Positions 16,917 through 24,506 of a DNA stretch of 64,000 nt are shown piece by piece; positions within the stretch are counted from its first letter, which is position 1, and the number at the start of each line of letters is the position of its first letter. A program made the translations under genes and the position numbers. The DNA is from UBA1426 sp052034085 (lineage in GTDB: Bacteria; Bacillota; Clostridia; Peptostreptococcales; Anaerovoracaceae). The DNA is taken from the NCBI GenBank assembly GCA_052034085.1, contig JBPOJA010000005.1:35045-99044 (forward strand), given 5' to 3'. The notes under the pieces were generated by a model. The model made no database searches and was not told the origin of the DNA. It worked only from the letters and a program-made list of their open reading frames with translations.

Positions 16917-19252
16917 ACTCCTGCTTCACATCCTTCATCGCCAATATCCAGTTCCGTCTCTTCCTTTTCATACTTTGAAATCAGAGAGGGGATAAATTGA
17001 CGCATGTTCTCTGCTCTTTCATTATACTCCTCTTCTGTGATTTCTTCAAAGGGTAAAAGGTCATAAAAATTATCTTCATAGGAAAGGAAGGAAAGTGCTA
17101 CTGTATCATCCCAGTTATCCCATACCCATTGTTCCACATCGCCCCACTCGTTATCCCTTACATGGACCGTTATAGAACAGTTATGGTCTACATAATGTTC
17201 CATAAACATCTTATAGATTTCAAGCTGCTCCAGGGCGCTTACATCACCTTTCTGGCGGCCTGCAGGAGCCTTGACGGGGAATTCAACCACTTTTGTGGTG
17301 CAGTTGTCCTTATCCTGCCCCACCTCTGGAAACACAGGATAACCCAGCTCTTCGCAAACTTTAACCAGAGGATCGTCACTGCTGATTCTGATCCTTCTTA
17401 CATAGTATGGGGCATGCGAAAAATGAACACCGCTGGAAACAACTGGAAGCAGGCTCACAGTTCCTTCCGGTTTTACTGTAGTGACCAGCAGGGGTTCTCT
17501 TTGCCCCAGCTCCCTGGCATATTCATTTGCTGCAGTTTTAGCAGTTTCCCTGAGCTCTGCCAGCAACTGCTTCTGGTCCTCCTGGGTAAGTGATAGCGCA
17601 TTGACCATGTCCTGCCAGCCTGTAAGCGAGCATCCCAGAAGTTTATCTCTTTGCTGCACCTGGTTCCATTCGGGTATCTCCAGTTCCGTACAGGTCATCC
17701 TGTAACCCGCACGGGCTGAAAGTTTCTGCGCCTCCATCAGACCTTCTTTGTCAAGCACACCGTCTTTGACAAAGCCCATTACATTTACACTGGTCAGGTT
17801 GCACATTCCTTTAGAATCCAGCAGTACCTCTGCGCAGGGGTTTACTCCGTTGAAGTTTGGTCTGCGCTTTTTTCCTGCCTGCTCGTTGACCCAACCGGGC
17901 TCTCCGGAATATCTCATCTGTTCGAGGTGCCAGTGCAGCTGCTCCCTGGTGGGTTTTTCCCTGTAATATATTGAATTATTGCTCATCTGCCTGTGAGCTA
18001 TTTCATTGTCTATAACCCATTTTTCATCAACTTTCTTGTAGAGTTCGCTCTTTGCCTGAATACAGGCTTTGTCATTGGCATCAATGAGAGCAATTTCAGC
18101 CGTTCTCCGTACACCGCCCACCACTACGTTTTCACCGATAATATTGGCTATATCCAGGCAATCTATAGGCAAAAGCTTAACCCTGCCTGAAGAAGATCTT
18201 ATGGATGCTTTCTCAATAACTTTGCTGATTTTCAGGAACATGTTTTTCATGCTGGAATGGCCGCTGGCGGTTCCGCCGAAAGTCCTTAGTTTTTCCCCCT
18301 TGCATCTGACCTGGTCATAGTTGAGAATGAGGGTTTTTATCTTTCTGAATTCCGTGCTGTAATGGATTTTAATAAAGTAATCCAGAGCCTGCACCCAGCC
18401 TTCTTTGCTGTCGCCTATGGTAATCTTTGCAGTGTCATTATGAGAAAATTCCAGAGTGGTATTATCCTGTCTCAGGTTTTTAAGAAGGGGTGTATAAAAT
18501 TCATGAATAACTTCAATATCTGTTCTGATCATGGGGAGTTTTTCTATGTCTTCTTTAAGGATTCTCACTCCCACGCCGGAACCGACCATCAGCAGATAAA
18601 AAATATCCTTAAATGAGGAAAAGCTGTCAACCACCTGGAAGGAACAGTTGAAATTAGCCATGGGATAATACTTTGATACATCGGTGCTACCCACCCACAG
18701 TGTTCTTCCGGACAGGAACTGCTTAAGTTCAAATACGTTCTTATATAATCTCTCTGCCTCTTCCCTGGACGTGGGTACCAGGCTGCAGTTGTACTCGACA
18801 GCCCTTCTGGCTGCCTCCCACCAGTATTCTCTGCGCATTTCCTCAGGCAGCCATCTTGAGTAAGTTCTGTAGTAGACGAAGCTGCCCAGCTGATTCATAG
18901 GACTTGGCTTATGCTTGTACTGACTGATGAAATCCTCGGAAATAATTCTGCCGTCTCTGCGCTTTCTGGCGTCGCGGGTTTTATCCCTTTCATATCTGTA
19001 TATGATATATTTCTTCGCAGCATCCTTGCGCTGGCTGGCCATTAGAAAATCTTCCACCAGGTCCTGAATATCTTCAACATGAACTCTGGTTGCAGACTGA
19101 GCCACCTGCTTTTCTATGGCAGAAGCAATATCCTGGGCAAGTGTATCATCGGCTCCTCCCTTGGTTTCCAGCATGGCATTCATGATTGCATTCTTAATCT
19201 TGTCACTCTTGAATGCTACTTCCGTCCCGTCCCTTTTAACAACTGTCAACAT
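16901..19252 (-). CDS. nrdJ: Adenosylcobalamin-dependent ribonucleoside-triphosphate reductase (class II)
   Basis: Makes dNTPs from NTPs using a B12-derived radical, without needing oxygen. I start at ATG 19252, eight bases after AGGAGG; a longer in-frame reading lacks such a site. This gives 783 residues. An N-terminal ATP cone (VVKRDGTEVAFKSDKI) is followed by a monomeric RTPR-type catalytic core with the active-site motif NPCAEV, a nearby MCNLTSVNV segment, and a C-terminal redox pair in CEAGVCPVR. This resembles the Lactobacillus leichmannii type. The promoter carries two NrdR boxes. The cytidylate-kinase-like gene overlaps its 3' end by 16 bases. No cobalamin riboswitch is visible. Confidence 0.94.
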   Translation of the reverse strand: MLTVVKRDGTEVAFKSDKIKNAIMNAMLETKGGADDTLAQDIASAIEKQVAQSATRVHVEDIQDLVEDFLMASQRKDAAKKYIIYRYERDKTRDARKRRDGRIISEDFISQYKHKPSPMNQLGSFVYYRTYSRWLPEEMRREYWWEAARRAVEYNCSLVPTSREEAERLYKNVFELKQFLSGRTLWVGSTDVSKYYPMANFNCSFQVVDSFSSFKDIFYLLMVGSGVGVRILKEDIEKLPMIRTDIEVIHEFYTPLLKNLRQDNTTLEFSHNDTAKITIGDSKEGWVQALDYFIKIHYSTEFRKIKTLILNYDQVRCKGEKLRTFGGTASGHSSMKNMFLKISKVIEKASIRSSSGRVKLLPIDCLDIANIIGENVVVGGVRRTAEIALIDANDKACIQAKSELYKKVDEKWVIDNEIAHRQMSNNSIYYREKPTREQLHWHLEQMRYSGEPGWVNEQAGKKRRPNFNGVNPCAEVLLDSKGMCNLTSVNVMGFVKDGVLDKEGLMEAQKLSARAGYRMTCTELEIPEWNQVQQRDKLLGCSLTGWQDMVNALSLTQEDQKQLLAELRETAKTAANEYARELGQREPLLVTTVKPEGTVSLLPVVSSGVHFSHAPYYVRRIRISSDDPLVKVCEELGYPVFPEVGQDKDNCTTKVVEFPVKAPAGRQKGDVSALEQLEIYKMFMEHYVDHNCSITVHVRDNEWGDVEQWVWDNWDDTVALSFLSYEDNFYDLLPFEEITEEEYNERAENMRQFIPSLISKYEKEETELDIGDEGCEAGVCPVR

Positions 19253-19283
19253 GCGCCTTTCCTCCTGTAACTTTTTTACAAAC

Positions 19284-19299
19284 CTCAATATATGGGTGT
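19284..19299 (-). promoter_or_regulatory. NrdR box 2 upstream of nrdJ
   Basis: The minus strand reads ACACCCATATATTGAG, close to the known NrdR consensus (ACACwATATATwGwGt-like). It lies just downstream of the -10 box. It is separated by 16 bases from box 1 (19316-19331), so the centres are 32 bp apart, about three helical turns, as in characterised NrdR site pairs. Confidence 0.65.
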
Positions 19300-19307
19300 T
19301 TTTTAGG

Positions 19308-19336
19308 AGTATACCACACTATGTAGTTGTTTTCAA
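19308..19336 (-). promoter_or_regulatory. Sigma-A promoter of nrdJ
   Basis: On the minus strand TTGAAA (19336-19331) and TATACT (19313-19308) are 17 bases apart, and a TGG immediately before the -10 gives an extended -10 element. It drives the ribonucleotide reductase gene about 50 bases downstream. NrdR boxes sit in its spacer and just downstream of its -10. Confidence 0.7.
19316..19331 (-). promoter_or_regulatory. NrdR box 1 inside the nrdJ promoter spacer
   Basis: Plus-strand ACACTATGTAGTTGTT resembles the NrdR consensus and occupies the spacer between the -35 and -10 boxes. A repressor bound here and at box 2 would block polymerase. Confidence 0.65.
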
Positions 19337-19346
19337 GGAAAAGCCG

Positions 19347-20006
19347 CTATTTTTCCAAAGATCTTTTTTTGGCATTGTCGAGATGTTCTGTTACTGCCAA
19401 AACTCCTGCTACGGGATCTTTATTCATGAAAGCTTCCCATATTTTTTTATGCTCAACCAGCACCTGGTTTAAATACTGTTTGCTATAGCTGTTATTTTTA
19501 TCCGCCTCCTTCAGGTATTGCTGGAATGTGATAAGGATGCTTTCCAGCATGCGGTTCCCGGCGATAGAGTAAATCAGACTGTGAAACTGCCTGTTTATGT
19601 TAAGCACTTTTTCACGGTCTTTTTTTAGTGTATAGAACTCCATAAACTCATAGGCTTCCTCTATTTTTTCCCTGTCCTTTTTGGTTGCCCTTTCTATGGC
19701 CCACTTTATGGCCAGTATCTCATATGCCTTTCTCATTTCAAAAAGATCTTCAATGTCCCTGTCTGAAAGGCCGACTACAAAAGCCCCTCTGTTGGGAATG
19801 GTTTCAATCAGGCCTGCGCTTTCCAGAAGTCTGAAGGCTTCCCTGACAGGCGTTCTGGAAATCCCGTAAATATCGCATACTTTCTGCTCGGAAATTTTTT
19901 CTCCATTTTTGAATATGCCTTTCAATATATCGCTCTGCAGTTTTAAAAATAAGTCCTGTGACAAAGGTAGACCCGCAGGCTTCATGCTCATAAATTCTGT
20001 GGCCAT
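19347..20006 (-). CDS. GntR/FadR-family (FCD) transcriptional regulator
   Basis: A 219-residue repressor-type protein. I start at ATG 20006, downstream of a GGAGGT site that lies inside the end of the isocitrate dehydrogenase gene. A winged helix (residues ~15-80) has SEQKVCDIYGISRTPVREAFRLLESAGL, written here as the family's helix-turn-helix with an unbroken TPVREA core. The rest is an all-helical FCD ligand-binding domain with metal-ligand-like residues (RxxxE in FEMRKAYE, H in FHSLIYS and H in EHKKIW). It is the last gene after aconitase and isocitrate dehydrogenase, so it probably controls that operon. A candidate operator lies at 23117-23138. The effector may be a tricarboxylic acid, which is inference. 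Confidence 0.88.
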   Translation of the reverse strand: MATEFMSMKPAGLPLSQDLFLKLQSDILKGIFKNGEKISEQKVCDIYGISRTPVREAFRLLESAGLIETIPNRGAFVVGLSDRDIEDLFEMRKAYEILAIKWAIERATKKDREKIEEAYEFMEFYTLKKDREKVLNINRQFHSLIYSIAGNRMLESILITFQQYLKEADKNNSYSKQYLNQVLVEHKKIWEAFMNKDPVAGVLAVTEHLDNAKKRSLEK

Positions 20007-20007
20007 T

Positions 20008-21159
20008 TTAATTAAGCACCTCCAAAAGCCTGTCCACAAGCATGGCTCCTGTGGCCCCATCCGATCTGCCTGTTATCTTTATGTTTCCTGTTTCTCCAAT
20101 GTTATTTTCTGCCATATTTTCCAGGGCTTGATTTAGCTTGTCGGCTTTTTCCTGAAATCCTATGTGAGAAAGAAGAATGGCTCCGGCTTTAATTACGCTG
20201 GAGGGATCTGCGTACATTTCCCTGCCTTCTTCCACCATCCTGGGTGCGGAACCGTGTATGGCCTCAAACATGGCATAGCGGTTGCCCAGGTTGGCGCTGC
20301 CGGCGGTACCCACTCCTCCCTGAAGCTCAGCTGCCTCATCGGTCAAAATATCGCCGTAAATGTTGGGAAGCACCATTACTTCAAACTGCGTTCTTCGCTT
20401 CTCATCAAGAAGCTTGGCCGTCATTATATCTATGTACCAGTCATCAGTTTCAATCTCTGGATATTCCTTTGCCACCCTGTTGCAGATTTCCAGAAACTTG
20501 CCGTCAGTAGCCTTGACGATGTTGGCCTTTGTCACTATTGTCACCCTTTTTTTACCGTTTTTCCTGGCGAATTCGTAAGCCATCCGGGCAATTCTTTCTG
20601 TGCCCTGAGTGGTAATGACCCGAAAATCCACAGCGAGATCCTCTGTAATGTTCATGCCCTTACTGCCCATAGCATAAAGGCATTCTGTGTTTTCTCTGAA
20701 AAAAGTCCAGTCTATGCCTGCTTCGGGCACTTTAACAGGCCTGACATTGGCAAAAAGATCCAGTGCTTTTCTCATGGCTACATTTGCGCTTTCTATATTG
20801 CCCCATTTATCACCTTTTCTGGGTGTGGTGGTGGGACCTTTTAAAAGTACATGGCAGGCTTTAATTTTTTCGAGGACATCTTTGGGTATGGCTTCTCCTG
20901 CGGCTGCCCTGTTTTCTATAGTCAGGCCGTCTATGGTTCTGAATTCCACCTTGCCGGCAGTCTCCTCTTCTTTGAGCAGATGCTTTAAAACCCGGCCGGC
21001 CTGAGCCGTTATGGCCGGCCCGATGCCATCACCACCGATAATTCCGATAATTATTTTGTCAAGACCCGAGTAATCTATGGCTTTCTCGCTTTTTTTCAGC
21101 CTTTCCACCCTGGCCAGCTGTTCATTTATTATGTTTTCAAATTCTTTCAGATAATCCAT
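20008..21159 (-). CDS. icd: Isocitrate dehydrogenase-type beta-decarboxylating dehydrogenase
   Basis: Oxidative decarboxylation of isocitrate to 2-oxoglutarate. The 383 residues belong to the isocitrate/isopropylmalate family. The segment SANVAMRKALDLFANVRPV gives Ser, Asn, Arg and Arg at the same spacing as the isocitrate contacts of E. coli Icd (S113, N115, R119, R129). FFRENTECLYA supplies the next Arg, and NIYGDILTDEAAEL the metal Asp residues. This favours isocitrate over isopropylmalate. Cofactor preference is unclear. AGGAGGA precedes the ATG. It lies 9 bases after aconitase and 1 base before the GntR regulator, a glutamate-forming oxidative branch typical of anaerobes. Confidence 0.88.
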   Translation of the reverse strand: MDYLKEFENIINEQLARVERLKKSEKAIDYSGLDKIIIGIIGGDGIGPAITAQAGRVLKHLLKEEETAGKVEFRTIDGLTIENRAAAGEAIPKDVLEKIKACHVLLKGPTTTPRKGDKWGNIESANVAMRKALDLFANVRPVKVPEAGIDWTFFRENTECLYAMGSKGMNITEDLAVDFRVITTQGTERIARMAYEFARKNGKKRVTIVTKANIVKATDGKFLEICNRVAKEYPEIETDDWYIDIMTAKLLDEKRRTQFEVMVLPNIYGDILTDEAAELQGGVGTAGSANLGNRYAMFEAIHGSAPRMVEEGREMYADPSSVIKAGAILLSHIGFQEKADKLNQALENMAENNIGETGNIKITGRSDGATGAMLVDRLLEVLN

Positions 21160-21168
21160 GGCTTCCTC

Positions 21169-23097
21169 CTATGCGCGGTTCGCTTTTATATAGTTAATCT
21201 TTCCGCCAGCCTTTAAAATGGCCTTTTCTTCTTCTGTGAAATTGCCAGTGGTTTTGTACGCCTTGCCCGTTTCGACATTAAGCACGGCGATTTCCTCTTT
21301 TTCAATTTCTTCAGACGGGTTCTTTATGACCAAATTCTGGCCCATGGTAAAGTCATCATAATCGTTGGGGTTTTCAAACACCAATGGCAGAATCCCACTG
21401 TTAATGAGATTGGACCTGTGAATTCTGGCATAGGATTTTGCGATAACGAACTTTATTCCCAGATAGAGAGGTGCCAGTGCTGCATGTTCCCGGCTGCTGC
21501 CCTGGCCATAGTTGGAGCCGGCGATTATGACTCCGTTTTTGGCGATTTTGCAACGGGCGGCAAAACCTTCGTCCATGGTGGAAAAACAGTAGTTTGCCAG
21601 ATGGGGTATATTGGACCTGTAGGGAAGAAGCCTTGAATCTGATGGCATGATATCATCCGTGGTGATGTTGTCCTGGCCAACCAGTACAACCGTGCCTTCC
21701 ATAATATCCCCCATAGGTTCATTCAGAGGGAAAGGTTTGATATTTGGCCCCATTACCACCGGTGTATTTTCTTTGTTGAATCCATCAGGATATACTATTA
21801 AATTGTCATTCGGAGTAAAAGTCGTATCTTCAATTTCCGGAAGCACTATAGATGTTTTTCTGCCGTCAGTCAGCACGCCTTTTATTGCTGAAATTGCCGC
21901 AGTTTCCGGGCTTACCAGGTAGACATATGCATCTTTGGTGCCGCTTCTGCCTTTGAAGTTCCTGTTGAATGTTCTCAACGATACGCCACCGGATTTTGGC
22001 GATTGCCCCATGCCTATGCAGGGGCCGCAGGCGCATTCAATCACTCTTGCGCCTGCATTTATCATGTGAGCCAGGCTACCGTTTTCGGCAAGTTTGGAAA
22101 GAATTTTGCTTGAACCCGGAGATATTACCAGACTCACATCAGGGTGAACCTTGTGGCCTTTCAGAATATTTGCCACTTTCATCAAATCAGCATAAGAAGA
22201 ATTGGTGCAGCTGCCTATAGCTACCTGATCAATCTTTATTTCGCCTATATTTTCCACAGTTTCCACATTGTCCGGACTATGTGGCATAGCTGCCAGGGGT
22301 ACCAGACTGCCAAGATCAATTTTCAGGATTTTGTCATAAACTGCGTCTGTATCTGCGGCAAGAGGTTTAAAGTCAGCCTCTCTCCCATAAGAGGCCAGAT
22401 ATTTTCTTGTATTGTCATCGCTTGGAAATATTGAAGTTGTAGCACCAAGTTCTGCTCCCATATTGGTAATGGTCGCCCTGTCCGTTACCGAAAGTGTTTT
22501 TACACCTTCGCCAAAATATTCGATTATATAACCTACTCCGCCTTTAACAGTCAGTTCCTTGAGCACCTTTAATATCACATCCTTGGCCGATACCCAGGGC
22601 TTAAGAGCACCAGTTAATTCCACTCCTATGACTTTGGGCACCTGCAAAGTATACGTTCCCTGAGCCATGGCAAGGGCCACATCCAGACCTCCCGCACCTA
22701 TAGCAATCATGCCAAGGCCCCCACCCGTGGGAGTGTGGCTGTCTGAGCCCAACAAAGTTTTGCCCGGCTTTCCATAATTCTCTAAATGCAGCTGATGGCA
22801 TATTCCATTGCCTGCTTTTGAGAAAAGTATGCCATGGCGTTTAGCCACACTTTCTATAAAAGCATGATCGTCTGCATTTTCAAATCCTGTCTGCAGGGTG
22901 TTGTGATCTATATATGCAACTGATAATTCAGTTTTTACCTTGTCAACATCCATGGCTTCCAACTGGAGATATACCATGGTTCCTGTAGAGTCCTGAGTGA
23001 GGGTCTGATCCATTTTTATAGTAATCTCCTCGCCTGGTTCCAAATTGCCCTTCAGCAGATGATCTTTTAAAATCTTGTATGTGAGTGTTCCTTTCAA
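21169..23097 (-). CDS. acnA: Aconitate hydratase
   Basis: Isomerises citrate to isocitrate with a [4Fe-4S] cluster. I start at TTG 23097 because GGAGGT (23110-23105) lies seven bases before it; this gives 642 residues beginning MKGTLTYKIL, as in clostridial homologues. Visible are MDQTLTQDSTGTM, LLGSDSHTPTGGG, the cluster Cys in IGSCTNSSY and ACGPCIGMGQ, DNITTDDIMP, and SNYGQGSSREHAA (active-site Ser/Arg) in the swivel domain. It heads the acn-icd-gntR operon behind a consensus promoter overlapped by an inverted repeat. No citrate synthase gene is present in the window. Confidence 0.95.
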   Translation of the reverse strand: MKGTLTYKILKDHLLKGNLEPGEEITIKMDQTLTQDSTGTMVYLQLEAMDVDKVKTELSVAYIDHNTLQTGFENADDHAFIESVAKRHGILFSKAGNGICHQLHLENYGKPGKTLLGSDSHTPTGGGLGMIAIGAGGLDVALAMAQGTYTLQVPKVIGVELTGALKPWVSAKDVILKVLKELTVKGGVGYIIEYFGEGVKTLSVTDRATITNMGAELGATTSIFPSDDNTRKYLASYGREADFKPLAADTDAVYDKILKIDLGSLVPLAAMPHSPDNVETVENIGEIKIDQVAIGSCTNSSYADLMKVANILKGHKVHPDVSLVISPGSSKILSKLAENGSLAHMINAGARVIECACGPCIGMGQSPKSGGVSLRTFNRNFKGRSGTKDAYVYLVSPETAAISAIKGVLTDGRKTSIVLPEIEDTTFTPNDNLIVYPDGFNKENTPVVMGPNIKPFPLNEPMGDIMEGTVVLVGQDNITTDDIMPSDSRLLPYRSNIPHLANYCFSTMDEGFAARCKIAKNGVIIAGSNYGQGSSREHAALAPLYLGIKFVIAKSYARIHRSNLINSGILPLVFENPNDYDDFTMGQNLVIKNPSEEIEKEEIAVLNVETGKAYKTTGNFTEEEKAILKAGGKINYIKANRA

Positions 23098-23116
23098 CTT
23101 GTCCACCTCCATATTT

Positions 23117-23138
23117 ATTTGTATACAATTATACAAAT
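23117..23138. promoter_or_regulatory. Candidate FCD-regulator operator over the acn promoter
   Basis: Two 9-base arms (ATTTGTATA and TATACAAAT) form a perfect inverted repeat around a 4-base centre. Within it 23119-23128 is the perfect 10-base palindrome TTGTATACAA, a typical GntR/FCD site. It overlaps the -10 box and the start point of the acn promoter, as expected for autorepression by the GntR gene at the operon's end. Confidence 0.65.
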
Positions 23139-23156
23139 TACTTATCGGGATGTCAA
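23128..23156 (-). promoter_or_regulatory. Consensus sigma-A promoter of acn-icd-gntR
   Basis: The minus strand has TTGACA (23156-23151), 17 bases, then TATAAT (23133-23128), a perfect match to consensus with ideal spacing. Transcription would start near 23121, inside the inverted repeat. Confidence 0.88.
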
Positions 23157-23216
23157 GATTACCATGCTTACCAAGTTTGGAGAATTATTTGAATAAAGAA
23201 GTTAAGGTTACGCACA

Positions 23217-23257
23217 AAAAAGCGACTTTCGTTTAGAGCTCATATAAGTCGCTTTTT
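23217..23257 (-). terminator. Terminator of the 4-hydroxybutyrate operon
   Basis: A 12-bp perfect stem (23217-23228 with 23246-23257) has a 17-base loop and ends in a T-run on the minus strand. It lies beyond the 4-hydroxybutyrate dehydrogenase stop and before the acn promoter, separating the two operons. Confidence 0.75.
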
Positions 23258-23284
23258 AACTTGATATCCCACAAGATTGTTTTA

Positions 23285-23358
23285 TGTCAAAAGGGCTGTC
23301 CCCCTGTCATATAAGGGCTGTCCCCCTGTCATATGTCAAAAGGGCTGTCCCCCTGTCA
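23285..23358. repeat. Tandem REP-like repeat, three copies
   Basis: A 25-base unit (TGTCAAAAGGGCTGTCCCCC followed by TGTCA) occurs complete at 23285-23309 and 23334-23358. A shortened copy without the first bases lies at 23313-23331. An identical 25-base copy appears 40 kb away at 63786-63810. Both sites lie just downstream of gene 3' ends. The pattern resembles dispersed intergenic palindromic elements of Bacillota. Confidence 0.85.
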
Positions 23359-23362
23359 TACC

Positions 23363-24481
23363 TTAAAACAAGTTTGCAAAGATTTCCCTTATCTCATCCC
23401 TGTCAAGGGGCACATAGTTGTTTACCAGGAGACGCTGCTGATTTTCTATGGTGCTGTCTGTAAACTCATCAATCTGCGACTCCACCATGCCGTATTCCCT
23501 TAAAGGCACTTTGACAATCAGCTTATTTAAGAAAGCATCAAGTGCATCATATACATCACCGCAGGGCTCGCATCCCAAGGCATCTGCAATAATCTTTGTG
23601 GCCTTTGCTATCTTGCCGTCAGGATTCTTTCGCATATATATCTTGAAGACTTCTGTGAAAAACTGGTAATTTGCTTCACCATGGGGAACATGGAAGGCTC
23701 CTCCTATTGAGTAGGACAAGGCATGGACTGCGCCAACCCCCGCATTACCGAAAGCTATGCCGGCATAATTTGAAGCCAGAAGAAAGTCTTTGAGATGTTT
23801 GAAACGTTCGTCTTCCCCATTGGAAACTATTTCTTTGTAACCTTTCATTATCATTTCTATGGCTGCCAAAGCATACATGTCTGTAAAGGTAGATGCCTTT
23901 GGAGACAGATAGGCTTCGATTGCATGTATCAGGGCATCCACAGAGCTGGTTACAAAGAACTTGTATGGCAGGCCTTTTAATGTTTCAGGTATTAAAACTG
24001 CTATATCTGCAAAAGTTTCATCTACAGCAATTCCCTTTTTAATCTTGAGTGATTTCAGCCCCGCTATGGCTACATTTGTTACTTCGCTGCCGGTACCACA
24101 GGTGGTAGGCACTGCTATGAGTTCCTTTTTCTTAACCGGAGCAACTTTCCCCATAAACAGGTCCTCTGACCTTTCAGGCACTTCCAGGGCCAGGACTTTG
24201 CAAATATCCACTATGGTTCCGCCACCAAAGGCTATAATCCGATCAAAGTCGTATTTCTTCATCTCGGCAGAAATATTGTCTATCATTTCATCTGAAGGTT
24301 CTCCGGTGCCGAATTTTTCCTGAAAAATCACATTGGTTTCGATGCCCAGAGGTTCCATATACGGTGTATAAAGCCACTCATTGGTTAATACTAGATCATT
24401 TTTCCCAATTTTGAATTCCTCGTGAAATGCTTTGAAAGTATCCTCATAAAATATTTTTGGTACAAGTCTAAGTGCTTGCAT
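23363..24481 (-). CDS. 4hbD: 4-Hydroxybutyrate dehydrogenase (iron-type alcohol dehydrogenase)
   Basis: Interconverts succinate semialdehyde and 4-hydroxybutyrate with NAD(H). The 372 residues are a group III iron-dependent alcohol dehydrogenase: nucleotide site AFGGGTIVDICK, then PTTCGTGSEVTNVA, and metal ligands in SSVDALIHAIEAYLS, GAVHALSYSIGGAFHVPHGEAN. Placement next to the CoA-transferase and AbfD makes the 4-hydroxybutyrate assignment strong, as in Clostridium kluyveri and C. aminobutyricum; sequence alone would only give alcohol dehydrogenase. It is the last gene of the operon, followed by REP-like repeats and a terminator. No succinate-semialdehyde dehydrogenase or GABA transaminase is in the window to supply its substrate. 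Confidence 0.9.
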   Translation of the reverse strand: MQALRLVPKIFYEDTFKAFHEEFKIGKNDLVLTNEWLYTPYMEPLGIETNVIFQEKFGTGEPSDEMIDNISAEMKKYDFDRIIAFGGGTIVDICKVLALEVPERSEDLFMGKVAPVKKKELIAVPTTCGTGSEVTNVAIAGLKSLKIKKGIAVDETFADIAVLIPETLKGLPYKFFVTSSVDALIHAIEAYLSPKASTFTDMYALAAIEMIMKGYKEIVSNGEDERFKHLKDFLLASNYAGIAFGNAGVGAVHALSYSIGGAFHVPHGEANYQFFTEVFKIYMRKNPDGKIAKATKIIADALGCEPCGDVYDALDAFLNKLIVKVPLREYGMVESQIDEFTDSTIENQQRLLVNNYVPLDRDEIREIFANLF

Positions 24482-24506
24482 ATTCGAATCCTCCTACGAT
24501 AATATA

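Noticed and set aside
23285..23358. Possible CRISPR array
   Set aside because: The three units are nearly contiguous with no unique 30-40 base spacers, and an identical unit occurs at another locus without neighbours.
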